From JAMQKA01 sp034521835 (lineage in GTDB: Bacteria; Bacteroidota; Rhodothermia; Balneolales; Balneolaceae): a stretch of DNA of 64,000 nt. Each line of letters begins with the position of its first letter. Positions within the stretch are counted from its first letter, which is position 1. Made by a program: the position numbers and the translations under genes. The stretch spans positions 310,001-374,000 of the forward strand of contig JAXHMA010000003.1 in the NCBI GenBank assembly GCA_034521835.1, given 5' to 3'. This document shows positions 30,044 through 39,418 of the stretch, piece by piece. The notes under the pieces were generated by a model. It searched no databases. It was not told where the DNA came from and saw only the letters and a program-made list of their open reading frames with translations.

Positions 30044-30057
30044 CCCGCACCTCCACT
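30044..30057 (+). repeat. Attachment site repeat, right
   Basis: Exact second copy of CCCGCACCTCCACT, preceded by GGGGTCGTGTTCC, which resembles a decayed tmRNA T-arm. It marks the right end of the island, where the original ssrA downstream sequence resumes. Confidence 0.75.
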
Positions 30058-30063
30058 TTTTCC

Positions 30064-30100
30064 AGCCAAACCATTGATATTCAGTGGGTTGGCTTTTTTT
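30064..30100 (+). terminator. Rho-independent terminator at the right island junction
   Basis: AGCCAAACC (30064-30072) pairs with GGGTTGGCT (30086-30094) with one mismatch and runs into seven T. It lies only 7 bp outside the right attachment repeat. It is thus likely to be the native ssrA terminator displaced by the insertion; it now ends read-through from the DUF3037 gene. Confidence 0.75.
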
Positions 30101-30647
30101 ATTGCAGTGATCCCAGCTTAGGGTATAAACCATGTGTTTTGAGAGGGATAGAAGTTTCCACGAGTGTTGACAGCTTTAGCTGGGTGTCGATTGGGTGTGT
30201 TAATACTTGGGAGCTAGAAAACACAAATATATTGAATCCCAAAAAAATTCAGGATATAGGATATTTCAAAGCGTATGCTACTAAAGCTTGCGGAGAAGCT
30301 CTAAATATGGTATATCGGTGATGTTGGAGTACACGGGAAAAATTGGTTGCAGAGGTTTGATATCATATCTTTTTAAGATGATCTATTCTGTGGACAGCAA
30401 AAGATTTTGTATGGGAAAGGAATTTGAAGACTAAGAGGGAGCTCACGAATACGGGATAGATGCTCATTTCAGGGCGACTTCACTGCGGAAATATCTTTAC
30501 AAGACAAACAAACTGAGCCTACTGAAAATGTAAGGTGATAGATGTATAAAAAACACAAAGCCGAAATTCCAGACTTGTATCCTTACTAAAAGGTACGGCT
30601 TCTTTTAAAATCTTAATCTAAATAGCTATCATAACGAAAAACGAAAT
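30101..30647. other. AT-rich region without recognisable gene
   Basis: About 550 bp between the island terminator and the GMC oxidoreductase. A 60-codon open frame at 30139-30321 (MRGIEVSTSVDSFSWVSIG...) resembles nothing I know and lacks a clear ribosome-binding site. The base composition stays AT-rich, so this may be the debris of an older insertion at the same site. Confidence 0.4.
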
Positions 30648-32361
30648 ATGCAGATTAAAGAAAACGGGAAACAATACGATGTTTGTATCATTGGATCGGG
30701 AGCCGGGGGAGGTATGGCAGCCCACGAGCTGACCAAAGCGGGGGCTGATGTAGTCATGTTGGAGGCCGGCGGGTGGTTCGACTCGGAGGATTTTGCCATG
30801 TTTACCTGGCCGTATGAGTCGCCTCGACGCGGAGCCAGCACCCGGCGGCAGCCGTTCGGGGAGTTTGATGCCTGTTTTGGCGGCTGGGATATCGAAGGGG
30901 AACCCTACAGCACGACCGAGGGAACCGACTTCGACTGGTTCCGCGGGCGCATGCTGGGGGGGCGTACCAACCACTGGGGAAGGATCTCCCTGAGGTTTGG
31001 TCCGGACGACTTCCGGGTACGCAGCATTGACGGGATGGGTGACGATTGGCCAATTTCGTATGAAGAACTGGAACCGTATTACGACCGCATCGACCGCCTG
31101 ATTGGTGTGTTTGGCACCAACGAAGGTATCTACAACGAGCCCGGTGGTATTTTTCAACCCCCGCCTGAACCGCGCTGCTATGAGCACCTGATCAAGGATG
31201 CTTGCGACCGGATGGGTATTCCCTGTATTCCTTCCCGACTTTCCATTTTGACTGAACCCAAAAATGGTCGCCCTGCCTGCCACTACTGCGGTCAGTGTAA
31301 TCGCGGCTGCTCCACACACTCCAACTTTTTCTAGCCCGTCAGTATTATTGCCTCCTGCACTGGAGACAGGCAATTTGAAAATTATCACCCATGCCATGGC
31401 CCGGGAGATAACCCAAAAAGATGGAAAAGCGACCGGCGTTTCCTATGTGAATAAAGAGGATGGGCAAGAATATAAAGTTCAAGCACGTATCGTGGTGCTG
31501 GCGGCTAGTGCCTGCGAGTCGGCTCGATTGCTGCTGAATTCCAAATCCAGTGAATTTCCCAATGGGTTGGCCAACGCTAGTGGAACAGTGGGCAAATACC
31601 TGATGGATACGACCGGAACCTCCGTGGCGGGAGTCATTCCCCAGCTGATGAATACGCCTCCCCACAACGAAGACGGTACCGGTGGAATGCACCTGTATAT
31701 TCCCTGGTGGGGAGATAACAGCGAGCTCGATTTTGCCCGTGGATACCACGTAGAACTGTGGGGCGGCCGCGGCATGCCGAGTTATGGATTTATGGGGGGC
31801 ATACAAAACTACAGCGACCTATACCAGGACCGGCCCAAAGGTGGCGGCGGATATGGCAGGCAATTGAAGGAGGACTATCGCCGCTATTACGGCTCAATTG
31901 TCGGGCTGTCCGGCAGGGGCGAAAGTATCGGCCATGAAGATAATTACTGCGAGATCGATCCGAATTCGGTTGACCAGTGGGGCATTCCAACACTGCGGTT
32001 CAACTACGACTGGAACGACCAGGAGTACAATCAGGTGAGGCACATGCAGCAGACATTTCGCCAAATCATCGACGAAATGGGTGGGACTCCGCTGTGGGAT
32101 ATGCCCGGTCGGGAGGATGGCTACGGAATCTCTACGCCGGGAGAAATCATCCACGAGGTGGGTACCACCCGGATGGGAGATAACCCAAAAACCTCGGTGT
32201 TAAACAAATACTGCCAGGCTCACGATGTGGATAACCTGTTTGTGACCGATGGCGGACCGTTTGTGTCGCAGCCCCATAAAAATACGACCTGGACGTTGTT
32301 GGCGCTCTCCATGCGCACCGCCAACTACATTACGGACCAGATGAACAAAGGCAACCTCTAA
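30648..32361 (+). CDS. GMC family oxidoreductase (frameshifted)
   Basis: About 570 residues after removing one T from the T5 run at 31326-31330; the joined text is CSTHSNFSSPSVLLPPAL. The N-terminal FAD fold is CIIGSGAGGGMAAHELTKAG, then FRGRMLGGRTNHWGR. A Cys-rich segment CHYCGQCNRGCSTHS in the middle is typical of the gluconate-2-dehydrogenase large subunit-like branch. The C-terminal HEVGTTRMGDNPKTSVLN and SQPHKNTTWT carry the active-site His. It oxidises a sugar, polyol or sugar acid; the exact substrate is unknown. The partner subunit lies 103 bp downstream. It has no own signal peptide, so it may be exported together with the partner through Tat. Confidence 0.85.
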
Positions 32362-32464
32362 ATAATAATTATGGGATGTGAGTCTGGAGTCACGAGCCAC
32401 ATGTTTTTAAAAAGCTTGTAGGCCGGTACTCACGACTCACTACTCAAGATGCAATACTACGATT

Positions 32465-33076
32465 ATGGATAGACGAGAAGCTTTAAAAACATTATCGCTG
32501 GGAACGCTGGCCGGTTCCTTTGTAATGACCGGCTGCCAGACCCCGCCCTCCAAGACCAGCGCCGAAGAGAAGTTTTGGTCGCATGTAACAAAAGAAGACC
32601 TGGAGATGTGGGAAACCCAGTTTTTCACGGACCATGAATTTGAGACAGTTCGCCAGCTGGGGAATATGATTATTCCGGCTGACGAGCGTTCCGGGAATGC
32701 TGAAGAGGCCGGTGTCCCCGAGTTTATCGACTTTATGATGCTGGATCGTCCTGATTATCAAACCCCCATACGCGGGGGACTTCGCTGGCTGGACGTGCAG
32801 TGTCAGAAGCAGTTTGATACCCCTTTTATCGAATGCAGCGAGCAGGAAAAAACCACGATGCTGGATCAGATCGCATACCCGGATGTCGCAGCACCGGAGA
32901 TGGAGCACGGCGTCGCCTTTTTCAACCAGTTCCGGGACCTAGTGGCCTCAGGATTCTGGTCGAGCAAGATTGGGATAGAAGATATCGGCTACATCGGCAA
33001 TCAGCCCCACGGCTGGCAGGGATGTCCTGACGAAGTGCTGAAACATCTGAACCTGGACCCTAACAAGACCGGGTAA
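32465..33076 (+). CDS. Gluconate 2-dehydrogenase subunit 3-like Tat lipoprotein
   Basis: 203 residues. The start MDRREALKTLSLGTLAGSFV is a twin-arginine signal, ending in a lipobox VMTGC. The body FETVRQLGNMIIPADERSG and PEFIDFMMLDRP match gluconate 2-dehydrogenase subunit 3. This small subunit is thought to guide and anchor the GMC dehydrogenase in the periplasm; it follows the GMC gene here. Both would depend on the TatA/TatC encoded at 8.7-9.9 kb. Confidence 0.88.
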   Translation: MDRREALKTLSLGTLAGSFVMTGCQTPPSKTSAEEKFWSHVTKEDLEMWETQFFTDHEFETVRQLGNMIIPADERSGNAEEAGVPEFIDFMMLDRPDYQTPIRGGLRWLDVQCQKQFDTPFIECSEQEKTTMLDQIAYPDVAAPEMEHGVAFFNQFRDLVASGFWSSKIGIEDIGYIGNQPHGWQGCPDEVLKHLNLDPNKTG

Positions 33077-33342
33077 AAATACTGCTGGAAATTTCAAACA
33101 AAATCCTAGTACAGGTTACCAGTCTTTGAAACATATTGCTATGCAGTGGTTTTCAAATATTATTATGGTCTGGAACTACCCGGAAACGCAACGAACTAAT
33201 AACTGAACTGGCCCATGGTATTGTGGCAGCATATGCCTCTCAGAATAATAAGCGAAGTATGTGCAACTCCATCCAGGTTGAGCTGTGTTTAATAGTGGCC
33301 TCTCCTAAAAAAAATTATGCTCGAATATAGTCTCCCGTTCCA

Positions 33343-33711
33343 ATGAAAATTCAAACAAATGCTTTACTGAAAAGCTGCTCTGTTGATGGTAACCCAGTAG
33401 ATCTGCCCGATTTTCATCCCATAGAACTCGAATTTTCAGCGGTCGATACGGGGGGCGGGTTTCGGGACATGATCCTCGATTTTTCGTTCCAGGTTCCCAA
33501 CTCAAATGGAGTGGTTGTTGGTGAGCCGGTTGACAAGTGTGAGATTGTAGTTACAATGCAAAATCCCAACGACACTGGCCGTGAGGTCACATTTTGCTAC
33601 CAGGGAAAACTTTCTTCAAATGACGATGATGAGCTGGAAATAAACGGGCGGCTGAAAGATGACATGCTCAGCCGAGAACTGGTGGGATTTATGTTACACC
33701 TTCTGAAATAG
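33343..33711 (+). CDS. Hypothetical protein
   Basis: 122 residues, not recognised. No signal peptide or membrane segment. Alternating hydrophobic strands (IELEFSAVD, MILDFSFQVP, CEIVVTMQ, EVTFCYQGKL) suggest a small beta-sandwich, closed by a short helix (SRELVGFMLHLLK). The 266 bp before it contain no known gene. Base composition looks like the chromosome, so I believe it is real but cannot assign a role. Confidence 0.55.
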   Translation: MKIQTNALLKSCSVDGNPVDLPDFHPIELEFSAVDTGGGFRDMILDFSFQVPNSNGVVVGEPVDKCEIVVTMQNPNDTGREVTFCYQGKLSSNDDDELEINGRLKDDMLSRELVGFMLHLLK

Positions 33712-33760
33712 CTTGCAAAGATTTATTCATTAACGCGTTTACTGGTTAAAAATGACTGAA

Positions 33761-33880
33761 TCTTCTTTAAATGGAGGTTCAATCTCCAAGAGGGATTTAG
33801 GGGGGGCACTGGAAACGGGGAAGTCCATTTATGAGCTAAAAGAGTTCCTTGGAGAAGGAAGACAGGAGGATTGACCCCAT
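33761..33880. repeat. MITE-like intergenic repeat, copy 2
   Basis: The left unit CTCCAAGAGGGATTTAGGGG (within 33784-33806) and the right unit TTCCTTGGAGAAGGAAGACA then GGAGGATT (33845-33872) each consist of a small stem-loop plus a G-rich block, like the two units at 19.1 kb. Here both units are in the same orientation. Confidence 0.35.
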
Positions 33881-33911
33881 CCTAACGAATTAAGTGGCTT
33901 GCAATAAGTTG

Positions 33912-34759
33912 TTAACTGGGAAACGCGCTATTCATTAACTCTTGAGCACGGTGCTGCACGTAGCGGTCCTCCACCAGAAAATCCGGACGCGGGTCCAGAG
34001 ACAGGATCGTTTCGAGCTGTGTTCTGGCTTCTTCACTGCGATTAAATTCAAGCAGCAACTGCGCATGCAGCAGCAGGTTGGTGGGATGCTGCGGAGCGAT
34101 CTCCACCGCTTTTTCTACAAGCTCCAGGGCTTTTTCATCGGATGGCCATCCCATCACCAGCGGAATATTCGGGAATGAAAGTGCACCTGCGCCAAAATCC
34201 GGTATCCGCCACCGCCCTGATAGGTCGAATTAAGCTCGATAATATCTTGACAAACGTTGCGCAGTTTTTTTGCTATGCCATTGGTGGCCGCCGCCATAAA
34301 TCCGTGTACATCCGCCCAGCGGCCCGTGTTGGCGCCATACCAAAATTTAATGGCCGCCGATTTGGGAAATCGTTCCATCATCCGCTCACCCAGATCTTTT
34401 CCCTTGTCATAAATATCCTTCTGTTGATCAGTAGTAAGTCCCACATACATCCCCTTGAAATAATAGGCACGAAGCAGGTATTCAACGGTTTGCTCCGTGT
34501 TAATTTCATTCTCAAGCGCCTGTTCAAAGGCACTGATGGCATTATTGATATATTTTGGTTGCGCCCGGAAGGAGTCCGCCTCGGCAGAACGCTGCTGGTA
34601 CCACTCCAGACCTTTCTCAAAAGAATTCTGGGCCTGTAAGTCAGAAAATTGGACCAGACAAAAGCCGATCAGCAGAGCTGATGCAAGCGGAATCCTAAAA
34701 AAGGTAAAAGAAAAGATTTTTTTCAAAATGGGTAAATAGCAGGGTTTTATATGTCTCAT
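33912..34759 (-). CDS. Exported tetratricopeptide-repeat protein (frameshifted)
   Basis: About 282 residues after adding one C at the CCC run near 34171-34173, giving HSPNIPLVMGWPSDEKALEL. The ATG at 34759 is preferred over an upstream TTG. A hydrophobic signal (IFSFTFFRIPLASALLIGFCL) is followed by helical repeats: SFEKGLEWYQQRSAEAD, NNAISAFEQALENE, ALELVEKAVEIAPQHP, SEEARTQLETILSLDP. It is probably periplasmic and mediates protein contacts. The helical middle with KSAAIKFWYGANTGRWA is like the TatT-type TPR proteins linked to TRAP transport, but no transporter is nearby. Confidence 0.7.
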
Positions 34760-35144
34760 TACCAACCAGAGTTATTATAAGCAACTTTTTACAGGCTTCT
34801 TAACCGAAAAAATATACAGTTTCAAAGATGGCATCGGTAAAGATCTCAACCTGTACCATCTGTGATAACGCTGCAATGATTAAAAAAGCTTTGGAGCAAT
34901 TAATAGCGACGCAGGGCTGTTGCTAAGGGATAACGATTAATTTGTCGGAGCGCACTGTTATTTTCATCCTTCCTGTTTTATTTAATACTTTTCCACCGCA
35001 TTCTTGTTCCTATTCTGAATTATTGTAAAAGTTATTGATCCACTTGCGTTTTTAGTCGTTTGTTTTTAGTTCACGTACTGAAATTGAGCAGAAAAGCTGG
35101 AATAGCTTTCACATGACAACGGTAATATTCTATTGGGACTGAGT
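34760..35144. other. Intergenic region before the carbohydrate cluster
   Basis: About 385 bp. It holds a 32-codon open frame (34828-34926, MASVKISTCTICDNAAMIKK...) with no clear ribosome-binding site, perhaps a remnant. The promoters of the TPR gene (minus) and of the GH31 gene (plus) must lie here, but I see no convincing consensus. Confidence 0.3.
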
Positions 35145-37639
35145 ATGTTTTTTGTTAGAAAGAAGTGGGGAATCCTGCTAGCGCTGGCGGTATTTTTATT
35201 TGGGATGAATCTCCCTGAAACGAGCGCACAGACAGGCGTCGGAAGCTTGAAGGATGAAATTGTGCGAGAGGGCAACACCCTCCATCTCACAGGATCCAAT
35301 GCAACTCTGCAGCTCGAGTTTTGGTCGCCCGCTATCGTTCGGGTCAGATCCAGCTGGGACGGAAATTTTGAAACACCAGATGGTGAATACATGCTGGCTG
35401 ATTACAGCATGCCCGATGTTCCGCTTAAAATCAACCAGGGCAAATCGCAGATAACAGTTCGTACCGGTCAACTGAATCTTGTAATTTATAAGGATCCGTT
35501 TGCCATCGACTTTTTAACGCCCGATGGAAGACTGCTTAACACTGAGCAGATTTCCGGTTCCGGAGGTGGAATGAAGACCCAGGGTGAATCGGTATGGGTG
35601 GAGAAAAAACTCCTGCCCGGGGAACACTTTTTTGGTTTTGGGGAACGAATGGACTTTGTGGATCAACTCGGCAAAAAAATAGAGCTGAATGTAGGCCGTG
35701 GAACGGGCCGCCCACACATTGTCGGGGCATACAATATTTTGGAAGCCAACTATTCACCGGTTCCATTTTTCATGAGCACACAGGGCTATGGCATCTTTTT
35801 TCACACACCGTATGCCACCACGTGGGACATGGGGCACACTGACAGCGGCCGCTACTCGTTCAAGGCTGCCGATGGACAGCTCGATTACTTTTTTATGTAT
35901 GGACCCGAATTCCCAACGCTTTTAGATCAGTACACCTCACTGACTGGTAAAGTCGCCCTGCTGCCTGAGTTTACGCATGGCTTGCATGTGGGCACCTACA
36001 GTGGCGGCACGTGGGGTCATGAGGAAAATACATCCGATGAATATGTGGTCAACCTGGGACGGAAATTCAAAGAAACCGGCATTCCCGCTGACGTACTGCA
36101 CCTCGATTCCACCTGGCGGATTTTCGGACCGAGTGGGCATGGTTCCACCACGTTTGAGTGGCGTGATACATTTGACAATCCCACTGCAATGTTCGACAGC
36201 CTCTATGCTATGGACTTCAACATGGTGGGGCTGCACGTGCGACCGCGATACGATAACGGCGAAAAGTACAACCTGCTTGACCGGGCCCGCGAGGCCGGCG
36301 TCGTCTATCCCGAACCGGATGGGAAGGGTGAATTTGTCAACTTCTTTGATTCAACAGCCGTCAACTGGTGGTGGGAGAATGGCGTACAGAAAGTGGTAGA
36401 GCAGGGCGCTATGTTCTTCAAAACCGATGAGGGCAGCGCGTTCGGCCACAAAGCCAACGAAAGCGACAAGGTTGGTCCCCAGGGAGAAGAGGCCGAGCGA
36501 CTGCACAACCTGTTTCCCCTGGCGTATGCCCGGGTACCATTCATGAAATTCCAGGAGGAAAACAACATGCGCGGTTTCAACCTGACGCGTGAGGGATATG
36601 CCGGCATCCAGCGCTACCCGGTATACTGGGCGGGCGACTGGCCCAGTGAGTGGCAGTATTTTGAACCGGTGATTCGCGCGGGACTCAATATGGGGCTCTC
36701 TGGCGTGGGCTACTGGTCGCACAACATGGGGGATTTGAGCACAAACCTGATCCCGAGCTGTACATCCGGTGGAGCCAGTTTGGCATGTTTAGTCCCATGG
36801 CGCACCTTTTTGGGATGGATCACCCCGGCTATAAGGAGCCCTGGAGTTACGGAGACGAGGCACAGCGTATCTTCAAGAAATATGACCGTATGCGTTATCG
36901 GATGATTCCCTATATCTACAGCGAAGCCTGGAAGATGCACAATACCGGCATGCCTATGATGCGTGCACTCGTGCTCGAATACCAGGATGACATGAACGTG
37001 TATGACATTGACGACCAGTACCTGTTTGGCGATAATCTGCTGGTTGCCCCGGTTACTACAAAAGGAGCCCAAACGCGCACGGTGTACCTGCCCGAGGGCA
37101 CCTGGTACGACTACTGGTCAGGCGAACAGTATGAAGGGAAGAGATATTACAATATCGTCACGCCGCTTGAAGAGCTTCCCATTTTCGTGAAGGCCGGGGG
37201 CATTATTCCCCAACGCAACCGAATTGAATCGCTTGGAGAACAGCCGGCCGATACCCTCACGCTGGAAATCTTCCCAAGCGGACAATCTTCGTATGAGATC
37301 TATGACGACGATGGCGAAACCAAAGATTATGAGCAGGGAGAATATGCGATTACCGAAATAATTTCCGATGATAACGCAGGCAGGACACAAATTGAAATTC
37401 AATCTCCTGAAGGAGAGTACCAGGTTCCGCAGCGATCATATAAATTGCGCCTGCACATCGAGGAAGCCCCCAAGGCTGTAGAAGAAAACGGCAGCACGCT
37501 GGATATTTTTTCTTCATCATCCGCCTACAGAAATAATCCAAAACAGAACGGGTGGTTTTATGATGAAGAAAGTAACGAACTGTGGGTCCGGCCTGCAGGA
37601 ACAAGCCAACAGACATTCAGACTGACTGTGACAAAATAA
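35145..37639 (+). CDS. Glycoside hydrolase family 31 alpha-glycosidase (frameshifted)
   Basis: About 831 residues after adding one G to the G5 run at 36728-36732, which gives MGGFEHKPDPELYIRWSQFG. Start is the ATG at 35145, with a signal peptide (WGILLALAVFLFGMNLPETSAQ). The N-terminal beta-sandwich ends before the barrel (HGLHVGTYSGG). The nucleophile Asp is in FFKTDEGSAFG and the acid/base Asp in YWAGDWPSEWQ. The C-terminal domain (FVKAGGIIPQ) is complete. Members cleave alpha-glucosides or alpha-xylosides. It is first of a plus-strand run with the rhamnose mutarotase and PL11/GH106 enzymes. Confidence 0.87.
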
Positions 37640-37653
37640 TCATTGAATTCTCT

Positions 37654-37962
37654 ATGAAGCGACATGCATTCACAATGAAATTGAAGCCCGGATTTGAAGA
37701 GGAGTATAAAAAACGCCACGATGAGATCTGGCCCGAACTGGAAAAGGTGCTCTCGGAGGCGGGAATCCATAACTATTCGATTTTTCTGGACGAGGAAACC
37801 GGCACGCTGTTCGCTTATCAAGAGCTGGAAGAATCTCACCAGGATGTGTCTGATAATCCGGTAGTTCAAAAATGGTGGAGTTATATGGCCGATATTATGG
37901 AAACTAATCCGGATGATTCCCCGGTGGAAAATCCATTGAAAGAAGTTTTCTATATGGAGTAA
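37654..37962 (+). CDS. rhaM: L-rhamnose mutarotase
   Basis: 102 residues from the ATG at 37654, 14 bp after the GH31 stop. MKRHAFTMKLKPGFEEEYKK, HDEIWPELEKVLSEAGI and NYSIFLDEETGTLFAYQEL match the RhaM/YiiL family, including the conserved His and the YSIFLD core. It interconverts alpha and beta anomers of L-rhamnose (or fucose). This copy neighbours the rhamnose-releasing enzymes PL11 and GH106, so rhamnose is the probable substrate; a second, longer paralogue is at 57250. Confidence 0.87.
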   Translation: MKRHAFTMKLKPGFEEEYKKRHDEIWPELEKVLSEAGIHNYSIFLDEETGTLFAYQELEESHQDVSDNPVVQKWWSYMADIMETNPDDSPVENPLKEVFYME

Positions 37963-38104
37963 AATCCAAAACCTGCAAGAAGCCGCGGTCATCGCTGGAT
38001 AAATAGGCTGGTGAGGGTTTTTCTAAAGGAAGAATAGATTCTAGCGCAGAACTGACAAAAATTCTGCTTTAATAATACGGGATGTTTACGAACGGGATGA
38101 TATA

Positions 38105-39349
38105 ATGAAATATAGAAGTGAAATTTTACGAGAAACAGGCAGGTGGTTCGCCGTTGTTCTGTTTTTTACAGGTATTCTCTTGGTAGGCTCCAAACAATGC
38201 TTTGCGCAACAGCCCCCCTCTGATATCGGTAATTTTTATCCATTTTTGAAGGAATATGGGGCTAAAAACAGCAACAATTTATCCTATCTTTCCGGTCAGT
38301 GGGATGACCCGCAGGACTGGCGAACGAAAGCCCGGTCAACCATGGAAGAGCTACTCGCTTACGATCCCGAAATGGCCCCGCTAAACACCAGGATCCTGGA
38401 AACCAACCATAGAGATGGCTACACCCAGCATTTGATTCGATACAACCTGAACGCCTACCACCAAACGGAGGCATATCTGTTAATACCGGATGACCTGGAA
38501 AATCCGGCCCCGGCAGTTATCGCCCTTCACGATCACGGCGGTTTTTATTACTACGGCAAAGAAAAGCACAACAGAATAGATGACCAGCCAAAGATTTTGG
38601 AGGATTATATCCAGAATCTGTATGACGGGCGTTCTTATGCCGATGAACTGGCCAAACGGGGCTACGTAGTGCTGAGCCCGGATGCTTTCTACTTTGGATC
38701 GCAACGCATCAACCCTGATGACATCACTCCCGAACATACGGAAGAATATTTTCGTCGGGCAAAGAAAGGCCTAATTGAGAAAATTCGGGCGTTCAATGAG
38801 CTGGCCGGTGACCATGAAGTACCGATGGAAAAATCGATGCTTGCGATGGGCACTACCTGGCCTGGAATTATTGTGCAGGGTGACCGCCGGGCCATAGACC
38901 TGCTCTATTCGCGACCGGAGGTGGATACCACGCGCATTGCCGCTATGGGGCTATCGCTGGGCGGACTCAGAACTACCTATCTTTTTGGAATGGACTCCAG
39001 GATCAAGGCCGGAATCATTGCTGGATTTTCCAGCACGTATGAAGAAATGCTCCGGACCAACTTTTTGAGCCACACCTGGATGATGTACGTGCCCCGCCAA
39101 TACCGGTATCTCGATCTGCCCGATGTGGCGTCCATGAACGCACCCAAGCCACTGATGATCCTAAATGCCAAACGCGATCAACTGTTTACTATTGAAGGGA
39201 TGAAAGGAGCTGAACAAAAACTATCTGGCATCTATAGCACCATGAAGTCATCAGAAAAGTTCAGGGCCAATTATTACGATGCGCCCCATTCGATGACGAT
39301 TCCGATGCAGGAGGACGCGTTCGAATGGCTGGACCGGTGGTTAAAGTAA
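38105..39349 (+). CDS. Exported alpha/beta hydrolase (acetyl-xylan-esterase/dienelactone-hydrolase-like)
   Basis: 414 residues. The N-terminal signal (WFAVVLFFTGILLVGSKQCFAQ) is followed by an alpha/beta hydrolase fold: VIALHDHGGFYYYG is the oxyanion strand, the nucleophile serine is in MGLSLGGLRTT, an aspartate follows in LNAKRDQLFT, and the histidine is in DAPHSMTIP. It belongs to the Abhydrolase_7-type group often found with polysaccharide lyases, where members remove acetyl or other ester groups. The real substrate is unknown. Its neighbours suggest pectin or rhamnogalacturonan. Confidence 0.78.
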   Translation: MKYRSEILRETGRWFAVVLFFTGILLVGSKQCFAQQPPSDIGNFYPFLKEYGAKNSNNLSYLSGQWDDPQDWRTKARSTMEELLAYDPEMAPLNTRILETNHRDGYTQHLIRYNLNAYHQTEAYLLIPDDLENPAPAVIALHDHGGFYYYGKEKHNRIDDQPKILEDYIQNLYDGRSYADELAKRGYVVLSPDAFYFGSQRINPDDITPEHTEEYFRRAKKGLIEKIRAFNELAGDHEVPMEKSMLAMGTTWPGIIVQGDRRAIDLLYSRPEVDTTRIAAMGLSLGGLRTTYLFGMDSRIKAGIIAGFSSTYEEMLRTNFLSHTWMMYVPRQYRYLDLPDVASMNAPKPLMILNAKRDQLFTIEGMKGAEQKLSGIYSTMKSSEKFRANYYDAPHSMTIPMQEDAFEWLDRWLK

Positions 39350-39418
39350 CCGGTGAATAAAAGGGTGAAGAGGGTACGAATCCAAAATCAATTAATTTAT
39401 ATTCTGTAATTCAGAACA

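Noticed and set aside
30031..30057. A second tmRNA or tRNA 3' half at the right island end
   Set aside because: Only the last 14 bases match; the T-arm part is decayed and no 5' half is near, so it is an attachment remnant.
30618..31397. Open frame of 259 codons on the minus strand over the GMC gene
   Set aside because: Shadow of the plus-strand oxidoreductase; proline/arginine-rich and without recognisable domains.
33136..33330. 64-codon open frame before the hypothetical protein
   Set aside because: No ribosome site and no similarity that I can name; composition looks intergenic.
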